Positions 17,450 to 28,700 of a stretch of DNA of 64,000 nt are shown in pieces. The notes beneath the pieces were generated by a model. That model had not been told where the DNA came from. It did no database searches and saw only the letters and a program-made list of their open reading frames with translations. Position 1 is the stretch's first letter, and every line of letters starts with the position of its first letter. The position numbers were made by a program, and so were the translations under genes. Source of the DNA: Bdellovibrionales bacterium (lineage in GTDB: Bacteria; Bdellovibrionota; Bdellovibrionia; Bdellovibrionales; UBA1609). The stretch lies in NCBI GenBank assembly GCA_020628165.1, contig JAHDFM010000015.1:1-64000 (forward strand), given 5' to 3'.

Positions 17450-18646
17450 TCAATATTGTTTTGACTCCCTATTTAATACTTCGAAAATTTTTTCAGCCAT
17501 AAAGATATTTCCTTTCTTATTTATGTGGGCAGCATCTATATAGAGTGGTTCAGAGATCTCATTAAAAATTTGGCTCAAAGAGTGAATTTGAAAACTTTCA
17601 TTAGTTCTTTCAGCAACGTATTTTTCCATTTTAGGGTAAGCATAATTGATTGAGCCCTCCACCCACTTATTGATAACTTCTGACTCAGCTAGAGGTTTTG
17701 AGTCTTTTAGATGATAATTAGGCTGAATAAAAAAGTAACATTGCTTTTTCTTTATACGGCACATTTCATTTTGTAAATATGTATACTGCTTCCATATGTA
17801 AATTCTTTGATCAATGTTTTGTAAAAGTGAGGACTGAACACTTTCAGGCGAACTGGCAGTCGTGAGATCTTCATGTATCTGCTGACCAAAATATTTATCA
17901 AGATAATACCAAGAAACAAACAAAGACGAGCTTTTGTTCAAAAGCTGGGTCCTACTGATTTCTTGACCTAAGCGATGGACAGTGTCTTTAAAAAAATACT
18001 GCTTTCCTAAATTTAAAACAGTATCTTTGTCATAGGTAAAGAACAACTCATAATAGTTAGGCAAAATAAAATCTGTAGCTGTCTCTGGAGTGTAGGTGGA
18101 TGTTTTGTGTTTAATGCGAGGAACAATTTCATTATAGCCATCTATATTGATGGCTAGGTCTATGCTATCTAAGTAATGTGTGGCAACGTTAAATTGCTGT
18201 GGCTGTTTGTAAGCAGAAACTGCAAAATTAAGTAGAACTATTTTTTTATCTCTCAAAGGGCTTTGAGTTTTTAACAGCTCTTTGAGCCTCTCTCCGCCTG
18301 AAAAATAAAAGTGCTTTGCCACTGACCCACCAAAAATACCAACGACAAACTCATTACCCTTGGCCTGATAAGGAAAATTGTGTTTTTCAGCAAAACCGGC
18401 ATAATTGATCCCCTCCTGCCCTTTATCTGCATACGTGTAGCCAAAATATGGGTGCGGTCTGACATTAACATGACCAACATCAAAACTATTAGTATTTTTA
18501 GCTATTCCCTTTGAGCTCTGTACATAAATAGCTTTGTAGTTGTTATCTTTGATTTCCAGAAAAATCTTTACATAAAAAAAGGCAATCACCTCAATGGTGA
18601 TGATCACCATGCTCCACGATAGCAATTTGTACATAAGATTTTTCAC
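17450..18646 (-). CDS. membrane-anchored SGNH-hydrolase-like protein
   Basis: A 398-residue protein starting at GTG, with a single N-terminal membrane segment (about 8-30) and an extracytoplasmic SGNH domain. The nucleophile block is GIFGGSVAKHF (Ser108) and the Asp-His block is IDAAHINKKGN (Asp371, His374), with NIDGYNEI as the likely Asn block. This is a common layout for proteins associated with O-acylation of exopolysaccharides. It lies immediately downstream of the carbamoyltransferase/SxtJ/DUF5989 trio on the same strand, an arrangement seen in other bacteria. A role in decorating the same glycan after export is inferred. It is distinct from the first SGNH protein at 7840-8808. Confidence 0.75.
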   Translation of the reverse strand: MKNLMYKLLSWSMVIITIEVIAFFYVKIFLEIKDNNYKAIYVQSSKGIAKNTNSFDVGHVNVRPHPYFGYTYADKGQEGINYAGFAEKHNFPYQAKGNEFVVGIFGGSVAKHFYFSGGERLKELLKTQSPLRDKKIVLLNFAVSAYKQPQQFNVATHYLDSIDLAINIDGYNEIVPRIKHKTSTYTPETATDFILPNYYELFFTYDKDTVLNLGKQYFFKDTVHRLGQEISRTQLLNKSSSLFVSWYYLDKYFGQQIHEDLTTASSPESVQSSLLQNIDQRIYIWKQYTYLQNEMCRIKKKQCYFFIQPNYHLKDSKPLAESEVINKWVEGSINYAYPKMEKYVAERTNESFQIHSLSQIFNEISEPLYIDAAHINKKGNIFMAEKIFEVLNRESKQY

Positions 18647-18670
18647 GAATGTTTCCTAAAATAATATTAA

Positions 18671-18823
18671 TTAGAAAAACGGATAAATAAAAGGAGCCAC
18701 CGGAGTTGTTTCCGCAAAAAAGATCAGCAAGCTCAGTAACAGCAAAAACAATATGATCGGAGTGAGCCAATACTTTTTACGAGTCATCATATAGTCTTTA
18801 AAATCTAAAATGAATTCTTTCAT
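18671..18823 (-). CDS. DUF5989-like small membrane protein
   Basis: A 50-residue gene easily missed because of its size. The product begins MKEFILDFKDYMMTRKKYWL, has one hydrophobic helix (PIILFLLLLSLLIFFAE) and ends TTPVAPFIYPFF. This closely fits the DUF5989 pattern: an N-terminal amphipathic stretch, RKK(Y/W)WL.PI, one helix, then (V/L)APFIY.(L/F)F. The ATG is preceded by TTAGGGGA as ribosome site. DUF5989 genes are typically found between SxtJ-family and carbamoyltransferase genes and an SGNH gene, exactly as here. Function unknown; likely an inner-membrane accessory protein of the carbamoyltransferase module. Confidence 0.85.
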   Translation of the reverse strand: MKEFILDFKDYMMTRKKYWLTPIILFLLLLSLLIFFAETTPVAPFIYPFF

Positions 18824-18838
18824 GATGTCCCCTAAAAG

Positions 18839-19060
18839 TTAAAATGGCTTTGAAAAGTTGCTGAGATCAAGCTCCCCTTCTTTGTACTTAATATAATAAG
18901 AGGCTTTTTTATTGTCAATTTTTCTGTTGAGAGGATCTTTTCGCAGGAGTCGCCACAGCAGCCCCATAGGGGCAATCACCACCACATAAAGTAAAAACAG
19001 CAAAAACCGAATTTGAAAATGTGAAATCTTTTGACTTAAACGAATAAATTTTTCTTTCAT
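18839..19060 (-). CDS. SxtJ-family membrane protein (shortened)
   Basis: A 73-residue protein. ATG at 19060 directly follows the carbamoyltransferase stop (TGATATG arrangement), so the genes are translationally close; an upstream TTG at 19075 is less likely. A hydrophobic helix (FLLFLLYVVVIAPMGLLWR) is followed by LLRKDPLNRKID and ASYYIKY, matching the conserved end of the SxtJ family (TP.GLL.RLLGKDPL, then SYW). Typical SxtJ proteins are about 130 residues with two or three helices, so the N-terminal helix or helices seem to be missing. The family is named for a saxitoxin cluster member but is widespread in surface-glycan clusters with carbamoyltransferases. Biochemical role unknown. Confidence 0.8.
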   Translation of the reverse strand: MKEKFIRLSQKISHFQIRFLLFLLYVVVIAPMGLLWRLLRKDPLNRKIDNKKASYYIKYKEGELDLSNFSKPF

Positions 19061-19061
19061 A

Positions 19062-20810
19062 TCAATCCAGAACAAAGTCTCTTTGTGGAAGCTGCCTTTT
19101 GTGAGTTTGGTTTTCTTTTTTTAAATAATAATTACCAATGATAAGTTCGTCCATATGCGTGTTTAAAAAACAAGAATAGGCATCTTCGGGTGAACATACG
19201 ATGGGCTCTCCCCTTACGTTAAAAGACGTATTAATTAGGGTGTCACAGCCTGTGAGCTGTTTAAACTGCTTTAACAGCTTATAAATGCGGCCATTGTCTG
19301 AATTTACTGTTTGCAAGCGTGCACTGTTATCAACATGAGTGATTGCTGGTAACTCACTGGTATTAACTTTGGCTGTGAACAACATATAAGGACTTTCTGT
19401 GAAATTAAAGTTATTGTCCTCATTGAGAGTGATCGGAGCAAAGGGACGAAAGCTTTCTCTGAATTTAATTTTTAAATTCAGATTTTTTTGCATCTGTTGG
19501 CAGCGAGCATCGGCAAGTATGGATCTTGCCCCTAAAGCTCTTGGGCCATACTCCATACGCCCGTCAAACCAACCAATCACCTTACCTTGTGCTAAGCTTC
19601 GTGAAGCTGCTTGATACAGTTGTACATCTTCTAATTGTTCAAACTGTGCATCAATGGCTTCAAGAGACGACTTGATTTGTTGCGACGAGTACTCTGGCCC
19701 CAAATAGCACTGTTGCATTTGATCACTGATTCTTTTTTCATGACCTAAAGTATGATGCCAAACTGCCATGGCAGCGCCTAAAGCTCCACCAGCATCACCG
19801 GCAGCTGGTTGCACCCAAATATTTTTAAATGGAGTTTGCTCTTTTAAAACAGAGTTAGCAACGCAGTTAAGGGCAACACCTCCTGCGAGACATAAATTCT
19901 GTTCACCCGTAATACTATAAATATGATTGACCATCTTTACTAAAATTTGTTCAAGCACCACCTGAATAGAAGCTGCCACGTCTTTATAGAAATCTGTGAG
20001 GTCTGATTCAGGAACTCTTGATTTTTGCCCAAATAGGTCTTCAAATTCAGAATTGATCATGCGCATGGAGTGAGGGTATGGAAAGTACTTCATATCTAGC
20101 TTAAAGCTGCCATCAGCTTTAACATCAACTAAGTGATCAAAAATAACATCGACGTATTTAGGCTGACCGTAAGGAGCTAAACCCATCAGTTTATACTCTC
20201 CAGAATTCACTTTAAAACCACAATAATAAGTAAACGCTGAATATAACAAACCAAGTGAATGTGGAAAATTAACTTTAAACAGTGGGTTTATTTTTTGGCC
20301 CTTGCCATGCCATACAGAAACAGTTTCCCACTCACCCACACCATCCACACACAAAATTGCAGCCGAAGAATAAGGGCTCGGAAAATAACAACTGCTCGCA
20401 TGAGAAAAGTGATGATACGAAAACTGCAACTGGGTTTTGTCTGCTAACCCCTGAGGGTCTATTTTTAAAAATTGTTTTTTCAAATAAGATTTTAAATTGA
20501 GTTTTGACTCTAACCAAGATGGCATGGCTTTGATGTATGTTTTGAAACCTTTAAAGGGCGCATAGGTGATCAATGTTTCTAGCAGCCTTTCAAACTTCAA
20601 AAATGGCTTTTCGTAAAAGCAGATGTAATCAATGTCTTGTAATGAAAGTCCTGAACTCTGTAAACAGTATTCAATAGAGTGCATTGGGAAGCTTTTATCA
20701 TGTTTAATGCGAGTGAACCGCTCTTCTTGGCAGGCCGATACAATTTGACCATCAACCAATAGTGCCGCTGCACTGTCATGATAAAAAGCAGATAAACCCA
20801 AAATATTCAT
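19062..20810 (-). CDS. O-carbamoyltransferase (NodU/CmcH/TobZ family)
   Basis: A 582-residue enzyme. The start at 20810 is chosen because the product then begins MNILGLSAFYHDSAAALLVD, the invariant N-terminus of the family; the open frame extends 45 codons further and would overlap the upstream gene. Key parts are the HDSAAAL metal-site region (His11), QEERFTRIKHDK, HHFSHASSCYF, CLAGGVALNCVAN and, in the C-terminal domain, GWFDGRMEYGPRALGARSIL. The family transfers carbamoyl from carbamoyl phosphate via carbamoyl-AMP to a hydroxyl, on sugars (Nod factors, tobramycin) or small molecules. With SxtJ, DUF5989 and SGNH genes downstream, the likely substrate is a sugar of the surface glycan. Confidence 0.92.
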   Translation of the reverse strand: MNILGLSAFYHDSAAALLVDGQIVSACQEERFTRIKHDKSFPMHSIEYCLQSSGLSLQDIDYICFYEKPFLKFERLLETLITYAPFKGFKTYIKAMPSWLESKLNLKSYLKKQFLKIDPQGLADKTQLQFSYHHFSHASSCYFPSPYSSAAILCVDGVGEWETVSVWHGKGQKINPLFKVNFPHSLGLLYSAFTYYCGFKVNSGEYKLMGLAPYGQPKYVDVIFDHLVDVKADGSFKLDMKYFPYPHSMRMINSEFEDLFGQKSRVPESDLTDFYKDVAASIQVVLEQILVKMVNHIYSITGEQNLCLAGGVALNCVANSVLKEQTPFKNIWVQPAAGDAGGALGAAMAVWHHTLGHEKRISDQMQQCYLGPEYSSQQIKSSLEAIDAQFEQLEDVQLYQAASRSLAQGKVIGWFDGRMEYGPRALGARSILADARCQQMQKNLNLKIKFRESFRPFAPITLNEDNNFNFTESPYMLFTAKVNTSELPAITHVDNSARLQTVNSDNGRIYKLLKQFKQLTGCDTLINTSFNVRGEPIVCSPEDAYSCFLNTHMDELIIGNYYLKKENQTHKRQLPQRDFVLD

Positions 20811-20914
20811 ACCAATACTATAGCTGGCTGTGATCTGTGAATTCAACCCCCTCAGCGTATAATTTTTGGCGCAACTAGGCAATTTGAGTTTATTTATGTG
20901 AGGACATTTAATTT

Positions 20915-22003
20915 TTAATAAAGAGATACTTTTAGGCGAACACATTCTTTAAGCATTCTGCTAAAGTCGGTGTCTTTGAGCTGGTTATGAATAAACTTGT
21001 AAGACTCTTCTTTACTCACCGTACCTGCTTTGTATTTCGTACTCAGTGGCCTACGATTGGTGTATTTTACAAGCTTGGGACCACGATCACCATTACTAAT
21101 CGTGTGATGACTATCAACATAATTTAAATTCATATCGTGAATGCTTTTAACGTGACAGTACTTCAATACGTTCTCAAAAGACCGGTAGGCAAAATAAGCT
21201 GACCACAAATAAAAATTTGATTTAAAATAACCAAAATTATCGCTCGAAAACGTCAATTTCTTTGTTTTCATAAAGTTTTCTAGAGTTTGTTTTTTAACAT
21301 ATAAATTCTTAAATTTTTTAATATAATCTGCCTCAGTCAATGAAAGCACTGACCTATGAGACACCAGCCTTTCAAGCGGGGTGAGTTTAAAACTATCACT
21401 GATCACTCGGTCGTTGATTGCAGCGGCAGAGCGGTGTTTTTTTGATTTAGTAATAATTTGGTTATCTTCGTTATCAACCACCCATCGTAGAACAAAATCA
21501 TAGATAGATCGCAATGACGTCATAAAGAGTTGATCGTTATTTAATAAAAGCCGGCGCACCTGATCTTGCCCCTTGTGCCGATGAACGATATAACAGTTTT
21601 GTAAACGCAGTTGATCTTTCTTTTTAAACTCTGGCGGACATGAAGCAGGCACTAACATTGACATTTCAGCATTGATTTTGTTTTTTGCGCTCTTAAGCTT
21701 GTATTTTATAGCGAAGCGATTTTGCACATCTTCCCAATAATAAATATGAACAACAGGCCCCTCGCCTCTAGTCATTTCTGCTATAAAATCATTTTCAAAA
21801 TAGCGCTGACCATTGTGATAAAAATCGGAGATAGGTTCGATAAAGTTATTGCGACTGTGTTTCGATCCGATGAGCCAAATGTTTCTAATTTGCTCTGAAG
21901 ATTCGATTTCAATTTTTTGCGCCATTTGTCTAGGCTTCTTGATATGAATGGATGTACAAGCTGTTAGAGAGACAATAAAAGCAAAGAAAACAACTCTTCT
22001 CAC
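20915..22003 (-). CDS. lipoprotein of unknown function
   Basis: A 362-residue protein with a textbook lipoprotein signal, MRRVVFFAFIVSLTAC, lipidated Cys at 16. The start is a GTG; the nearest AGGAG is about 19 bases upstream, so initiation may be weak. The mature part is basic, with many Lys, Arg, Asn, Phe and Tyr, and a few charged conserved-looking stretches (IWLIGSKHSRNNFIEP, DFIAEMTRGEGPVVHIYYWED, DSHHTISNGDRGP). No family was recognised. The phrase GSKHSRNNF is faintly reminiscent of active-site loops but supports no assignment. It is upstream of and co-directional with the carbamoyltransferase, about 105 bases away, and may belong to the glycan locus as a cell-envelope component. Confidence 0.65.
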   Translation of the reverse strand: MRRVVFFAFIVSLTACTSIHIKKPRQMAQKIEIESSEQIRNIWLIGSKHSRNNFIEPISDFYHNGQRYFENDFIAEMTRGEGPVVHIYYWEDVQNRFAIKYKLKSAKNKINAEMSMLVPASCPPEFKKKDQLRLQNCYIVHRHKGQDQVRRLLLNNDQLFMTSLRSIYDFVLRWVVDNEDNQIITKSKKHRSAAAINDRVISDSFKLTPLERLVSHRSVLSLTEADYIKKFKNLYVKKQTLENFMKTKKLTFSSDNFGYFKSNFYLWSAYFAYRSFENVLKYCHVKSIHDMNLNYVDSHHTISNGDRGPKLVKYTNRRPLSTKYKAGTVSKEESYKFIHNQLKDTDFSRMLKECVRLKVSLY

Positions 22004-22183
22004 TAGTTGTATATTAGCAACATTCTCCTTAAAGATTAAAATTTAAAATGGCCATCATCGATCTAAGGCTTGGTTGAACCTAACAATACAAACTAAAGTC
22101 ATATCTGTATCGATATAGAACAAAAAGTTCAATAAAGTGTCTTTATTTTTTTATGTATCTAGGGAGAGCTCCGATAAGGAAAT

Positions 22184-22720
22184 ATGGCTATTGAGAAACG
22201 TAAGTTTGCAGAAAGAGCCCCTCGCTACCCGTTGAAGCAATTCCACGACAAGGTGGTGGTTTACACCAATAATAAGCTCGGACAAAATCAGTCCACTGAT
22301 TTTTTGGACATTTCTGCCACTGGCATTGCCTTTGTCACTCTCAAAGAAAAAACTCCAGACATGGGCTCCATATTAAGGCTGACCTTCACCATCCCCGGCA
22401 AAGAAGCCAAAACCATCAAGGCCCAAGTGGTGCGCATCAAAGATTACCAACGACCAGAGTGGTACAAACGATACTATGACGAGAAAGACAAAACTGTGGA
22501 AGAATGCTTTGTCGCTGTTAACTTTTTAAATCTTACTGAAAAGCAAATTGATGAACTTTCTGTTTACCTACAACACTTGATTGACTCAGAGTACGAAGAA
22601 CGTAAGGTTCAAAAAATCACTTATATTAAAAACGGTTTCAAAAAAAGCTACAAATGGTTGCTCATCTCGGCTTTCAGTCTCATCGCCTTAGCTACATCTC
22701 TTAAAATTTATTTCGGCTAA
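22184..22720 (+). CDS. PilZ-domain-like protein with C-terminal membrane anchor
   Basis: A 178-residue protein. The block DISATGIAF at 42-50 matches the D/NxSxxG motif of PilZ domains, flanked by strands as expected (KVVVYTN, SILRLTFTIPG, KTIKAQVVRI). The upstream arginine motif is degenerate: R6 and R11-A-P-R14 do not form a clean RxxxR, so cyclic-di-GMP binding is uncertain. The C-terminus has a single membrane segment (WLLISAFSLIALATSLKIYF), anchoring the domain at the inner membrane with the PilZ part in the cytoplasm. The ATG has AAGGA four bases upstream. Bdellovibrio-type bacteria use many PilZ proteins in motility, predation and gliding; the partner here is unknown. It converges on the giant fibre gene. 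Confidence 0.75.
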   Translation: MAIEKRKFAERAPRYPLKQFHDKVVVYTNNKLGQNQSTDFLDISATGIAFVTLKEKTPDMGSILRLTFTIPGKEAKTIKAQVVRIKDYQRPEWYKRYYDEKDKTVEECFVAVNFLNLTEKQIDELSVYLQHLIDSEYEERKVQKITYIKNGFKKSYKWLLISAFSLIALATSLKIYFG

Positions 22721-22770
22721 TATCTTTTTAGACTCACCATATACATTAGTTTATTTTCCAAAAAAATAAT

Positions 22771-25700
22771 TTACTTGATATTTAACAGAGTTTTGATCTT
22801 GTTCAAATCGCCTTCAAGATCGGTGTGCTTTTTAGAAAGATCTTCTAATTGTCTTTTAAGCTCTTGATTTTGTTTTTTTAACTTTTCGTTTTCACTTTGA
22901 ACGCTTGCGATATCTCTTGAGTTCTCCTCACTCTTGTTCTGTAACTTATTCATGCGATCACGAAGTTCTTGGTAGTTTACTTCGCAGTAGGCTTTGTTGG
23001 CATCAATGATGTCTTGTTGCTCTTTTGTCGCCTGAATTAACGGTGCCACTAATGCTGCGTAGTCGACCATTTTATAACCTGAGTCTCTGTTTTTAATAAC
23101 AGTTGTCGGAAAGTGCCTTTCGACTTCTTGGGCGATCACACCTATGGCTTTCACACCAGGGCTTTGTGATTTATGATTCCAGACAAACTCAACACCTCTT
23201 AAATCTAAAATTTTATCGAGGGCGCTTGCAATAGGCTCTACTTGTTCTTTTAAGCGAGAATCAGACGTACAGTTAGTTGCACCAGCACCGTCTCCTAACA
23301 CACAAGTGGTAGATGAACCTTGCACTTGTAAGTTTCCATTCACATCAAGTTTATAACTTGGTGTTTTATCTCCAATACCTACGTCTCCGTCATTCTCAAC
23401 GATGAAAACATCTCCATCTTGGAAGTCATCTGAAGACATCATGATGTAAGGTGCTGCAGGAGTAATTTCATTAGCAATTTCTAAGTAAGCATCTGGTGTA
23501 TTATCTCCAATGCCAATATGTCCACCAAAGCGTGAAGGAGCAGTGCCTTGTGTGTACAATGCGTAAGTATCATTGGTCGCAACGTTGTTTGTTCCTTCAA
23601 TATAAATGCCATAGAAGTCGTTGCCAATAGAGCTTGTGCCACTATTTGTAAATGGGTCTTCAACATAAATACTATAAGCGTTATCAACAGATGATGTGTT
23701 TAACATTCTTTGATACACTCTGAGACCATACATTTCATCCATGGCTGTCGCACCAGAGGTGTCTTGGCTGATGTCAATGGCCGCATAATCTGCACTAGTA
23801 ACTGTGTTTGAAGTAGAGAAGTTCGGGCGAACAACCAAACCAGAATAAGACCTTGTCGATGTTCCCGAAGGTGCAATAGTTGGTTGTACATTAATAAAAT
23901 ACTGACTGTTTGTGGTCGAATTTAATGTGCCTCCAAACTCAAAAGCACTACCTAAAAAAGAGTTTTGAGCAGTGGCATTAAAATAAATGCTTGTATCTGA
24001 CGGAATCGCTCCCGTACCGATCCTAATTTTTCCATTAGAATCAAACTTAGCTCTTGAGGTGTTATTAGTGATGATATCAAGGTCAAAACTATTATCTGTT
24101 CCTAGTGTCATATTGCCAGTTGCTGTGTTGCCACCGTCGGTAAAACCAGCGCCACCGCCGCCACCAGCGTCAGCCCAACTTAAAACACCACTGCCATTGG
24201 TTTGTAAAACTTGCCCACTCGTTCCGTCAGCATCAGGTAAGGTCCAAATGACGTTACTAGATACCGTCGCCGGCGAAACAAAGCCAACATAGTTAGAATC
24301 ATCTGAATCATTCCATCTCACTTCGTTGTCAATTTCTATATCACCAGTGGATAAGTCTCCAGTGATCGCGTTACCAATATTAAGTTGATTACTGCCTGTT
24401 GCACTGGCCACATTGATATTATGACCAATAGTAATGTTGTTTGAACCACTTGTTATGTTGTCGGCAGCCTGAAAGCCTAATGCTATATTATTCGCGCCCG
24501 AAGTCATAGTGTAATGCGCTCTGTATCCTAAAGACACATTGTTGCTTCCCGTTTTGATGGGTAGGTCACCTGCGACTTCTCCACCCAAAGCTACGTTATA
24601 ACTTGCTGTCGACGTTCCGCTATTGGTGAAGTAAGCGCGTCGACCTAAAATAACGTTTTCAGTGCCAGAAAGAGCTGGTCCGGCATATTCACCAATTGTA
24701 ATGTTCTGACTTCCTGTGCTTCCATAACCAGCATAGCGACCAATTGAAACAACATTGGTCCCAGAGCCACCTTCACCAGCACTAGAACCCACAAGCACTG
24801 AGGCCGTGAATGCGCCTGCTGCCGTTGAAAACCCTGCGTTTCTTCCAAGTGCAGCGTTATGATCTCCATGTCCGCCAGAGTTGTTAAACAAAGCACCCGA
24901 TCCAACTGCTGTATTACTTGAACCATTGATATTAAATAAAGATTGATACCCCATAGCAGTGTTATTACTTCCTGCTGCAGGCCCACCATTCAGCGCCTGA
25001 CTACCAAATGCAGAGTTATTACTTCCAGTTGAAGTTGTGGTAAAAGCATCATCACCGACAGCAATGTTATCTGTCCCTGTACTGACTGCCGCTCCAGTAC
25101 CGCTACCGAGCAACATATTGTCATTGGCATAATTTGTTGTGACATCACCAAGGTCATCAAGGTTTGAGGCTCCACCTCCACCAGGGGTTATCCAACTTAA
25201 AACACCACTGCCGTTCGTTTGCAGAACCTGACCACTGGTTCCATCACTGGCTGGCAACTCCCAAACTGTGTCACTGCCAATGGAGTCTGGAGCTCTAAAG
25301 CCCACGTAGTTGGTGCCATTAGCAGCTAGCTCTTCTAATTGAATTGTTCCCCCATCGCCGGCAGAGCCACTGCTCGGTTGACTTCGAATTTCTCCGCCAA
25401 CATGTAACCTTGCGTTCGGTGTGATATTGCCTATACCAACATTGCTCGTTGAAGAAATCAATATATCAGGTAACGACAGAGATCCGTTGCCGGCAATTTC
25501 TAAGGCATTGGTGTTGTTATCATATGTAATAGCCGAAATGAGCGCATTGTCCGTGTCTCCAAAAGTCAACTGTGCTTCACCTGTGTTGCCTGACACAACA
25601 GACACTCGTGATCTATTGCCAGCAGCTGCTGACCTTTGGAAAACAGAAACTGTCGTACCATCAATTGATGGTGTACCAGGGGTTCCGCTAGCTAGAACAT

Positions 25701-28700
25701 GAAGCTGTGTTTGAGGGTTTGTGGTACCAACACCGGTGTAGCCTGAGCTATTAATGGTTAAGCCAACGTTAGAGTTCACTTCAAAGTTTAAAGAGTTGTT
25801 GTTGTGTTCAAAATCAATTTGGCCGGCATCGCCTGATTGATCAGAAAATCTTAAGATACTGTTGCCTGTGTCTGTGCCGGCAGTGATATCAACGATTGAG
25901 AATTCACCACTTGTTCTTTCAAAATTAGCAAGAGCCGATATGCTGCTAACCACATGCAACTTATGAGTTAATGATGAATCAACCCCTATTCCCACACGCC
26001 CATTATCAAGCACTGTGAACAAAGCTGCTCCATTATCTTGAATATGAAAATCTTGAGTAGAAGATAAATTATAAATAACATCTGTACTGTCAACTGTGAC
26101 GGATGAACCATCATCATAGGCGGCGTCTAGTGAATGAGTGATCCCCACTGAAGAATCAAGCGTTCCATAAATAGTGCCATCCACTTCTAAATTTCCAGTC
26201 ACAGATAAGTCTTCACTGCCAGAAGCATTGGTTAAAGTGCCTGTTCCTATGAAAACATCACCGCCTGCATCGATTCTAACAGCCTCACTGCCATCGACTC
26301 TAAATTGGATGTTAGAGGCGGTGCCTTCATCGTTTTCATCAGCGGCTATAATGATCTCATCAGCATCACCTAAACCTATAAAATTTGTGCGAACAGCAGA
26401 CGTTTGAACAAACCCGATTCGAGCCTGGTTTGATAAATTGTCAGCAACAACTAGTTTATTATTTGGTGATGCTATACCAACACCAACATTGCCATCGTTA
26501 TCGATACGAATGCCCTCACTATCACCGTCATTGCTTAACCATTGATTATTTAATTGTAAGTTGCCAGTCATGGCCACTGTACCGTCAGCTAAGAAGTCAC
26601 CTGAACCTACCCCTGAAGTAGGAAATAAATCTACATAGCCACCACCATTTTCTGAAACTTTGAATTTATTGTCGGTAGCATCGAAGTAGATGCGCCCTTG
26701 GTCGGCAGCAGATACACTTGGTGCGGTCATTTCTCTGAGGTTAAGATCACCGTCAATATCTAACTTTGAGCTCGGCGTAATATTGCCAACAGCTACACTA
26801 CCCGTAATGTCAAATACGACGTCATCACCTGCAGAACTATCTGTCTCCTCCTTAAATACCAAGGCGCCATTAGATTCACCAATACTCCAGCGCTGTGACG
26901 TCCCCTGATCATCATCTAAAATTATTGTTGGAGACTCTACGCCTGAGACTTCTAGTTGTGCTTCTGGGTTCGTCGTTCCAATACCTAAGTTACCTGTAGA
27001 GCTGACTCTCATAACTTCAGTGTTATTAAAACTCCAAGCTTGATAATGGTTACCACTAGCAGATGATTGTAAATCATTTCTTAGAGAATGGACTTCGGCT
27101 GCTGTTTCATCTTGAACAGAACGCAAAACTGTTCCTCCATCATCGATGGCTACACCAAAACCTTCTGCAACATTAGTTCTACCGACCCAAAGCTTAGGAA
27201 CAGTTGAACTACTTGTTATATCGACAACTGAAAGTTTATAACTTGGAATTGCAGATCCTACACCAACATTACCACCTGTAGGATTTAACAGTATATCACC
27301 TTTCGTGGCATTGCTTGTGGAATCAATAATGAGGTCATCACTGGCATCAATACCACCAATTAAAGTTTGACCACCTGACCTACCAGCAAGTAATGCGTAC
27401 TGAGTGTGATCGTCATCAGTCAGCCCCGAAAGAGAGCCGTGATCAATGGAACCCATTAATTCTGTGATGGTCACTTCTCGAAGTGCTCCTGCAGAGCTGT
27501 CATAAACTAAAAAACTATCAGCCGCATCCGGAGAGGCACTCAAGTCAGTGGTCCCTGCAACATCTAAAGAAAGACTAGCATCACCGCTGGCGGAACCACC
27601 CGTCAATCCGCTGTCAGCTGCCGTTGTCACTCCGGTAATGTCACCACCACTAGATGTTGACCAAGTCAACACTCCACTGCCGTCAGTTGTTAAAACTTGG
27701 CCGCTAGATCCATCACCGTCTGGCAGTTCAAAAACTACGTCCGCAGTCACAGCGTCAGGTGCTCGAAAGCCAATGGAATTAGTTCCGTTAGCTACTAGTT
27801 CTTTTAGAACTATTGAACCGCCATTGCCGGCAGCTGTTCCGCTAGGTCCACTTGTTAATCTGCCTTCAACATCTAATTTTGAATCAGGGGTTGAATCACC
27901 AAGGCCGACATTACCATCACTGTCAATTCTTAAACCTTCAACAAGAGTGCCTGTAGGGTTTGCTACCTGTAAACTCAGTTCACCACCGTCATCTGTTAAA
28001 GTTGTGTTGTGACCTATTGCTTGTATTCGAACTCGGTTCACTTCTGTAGCAGAATCATCAAAGGCAAAATCAATATTGTTCGACAATTGACTGCCTGAAA
28101 GGTCTGAATCTCTGTGTAATTGGAGCAGACTTCCGCCACCACCAACTCCAGAAACATCCAATTGATAGTTAGGAGCTGTTGTACCAATCCCAACATTGCC
28201 ACCATCTTCAAGAACCATTCGTGTTGCGGTGTCATCTTGAAAAAGAATATCGTTATTATTGCGAGCTGCGATTGTAAAGCCACCATTACCTGTGGTGAGT
28301 TTCCCCACTTCGGATGTGTTTCTGTAAAGAGTAAAAGCTCGCTCAGAATCAGGAGCTCCCCCCAATCTCATGTCTCCACCTAAGACATGAAAGGTTGCAT
28401 CTGGAGAATCTGTTCCAACACCGACATTTCCTCCATTGAAATAAGTACTACCTGCAGCTCGAATTTCCACAGATTTATTTTCCGAAACATCTCGCATTTC
28501 TATAAGACCGTGTCCTGAAGGGCTGCTATTTCTAAATCTCAATCTCCAATTTCCAGAGTCATCAGCATCACGGATTTGAATTCCTGCCGTAGCTCCTCGA
28601 TCAGCATTGATATCTAAAGTTGTTGTTGGGTTTGTTATTCCAATTCCTACATTACCACCAGTTGAGTTCAATATGATATCACCTTTAGTAGCATTGCTAG

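Noticed and set aside
22171..22177. CCGATAA just before the PilZ gene as a FliA promoter
   Set aside because: No TAAA-like -35 at the 15-base spacing, and the segment overlaps the ribosome site seven bases before the ATG.
27548..28012. 154-codon open frame opposite the fibre repeats
   Set aside because: Shadow of the repeat coding region; composition is Pro/Ser/Val-rich without any recognisable fold.
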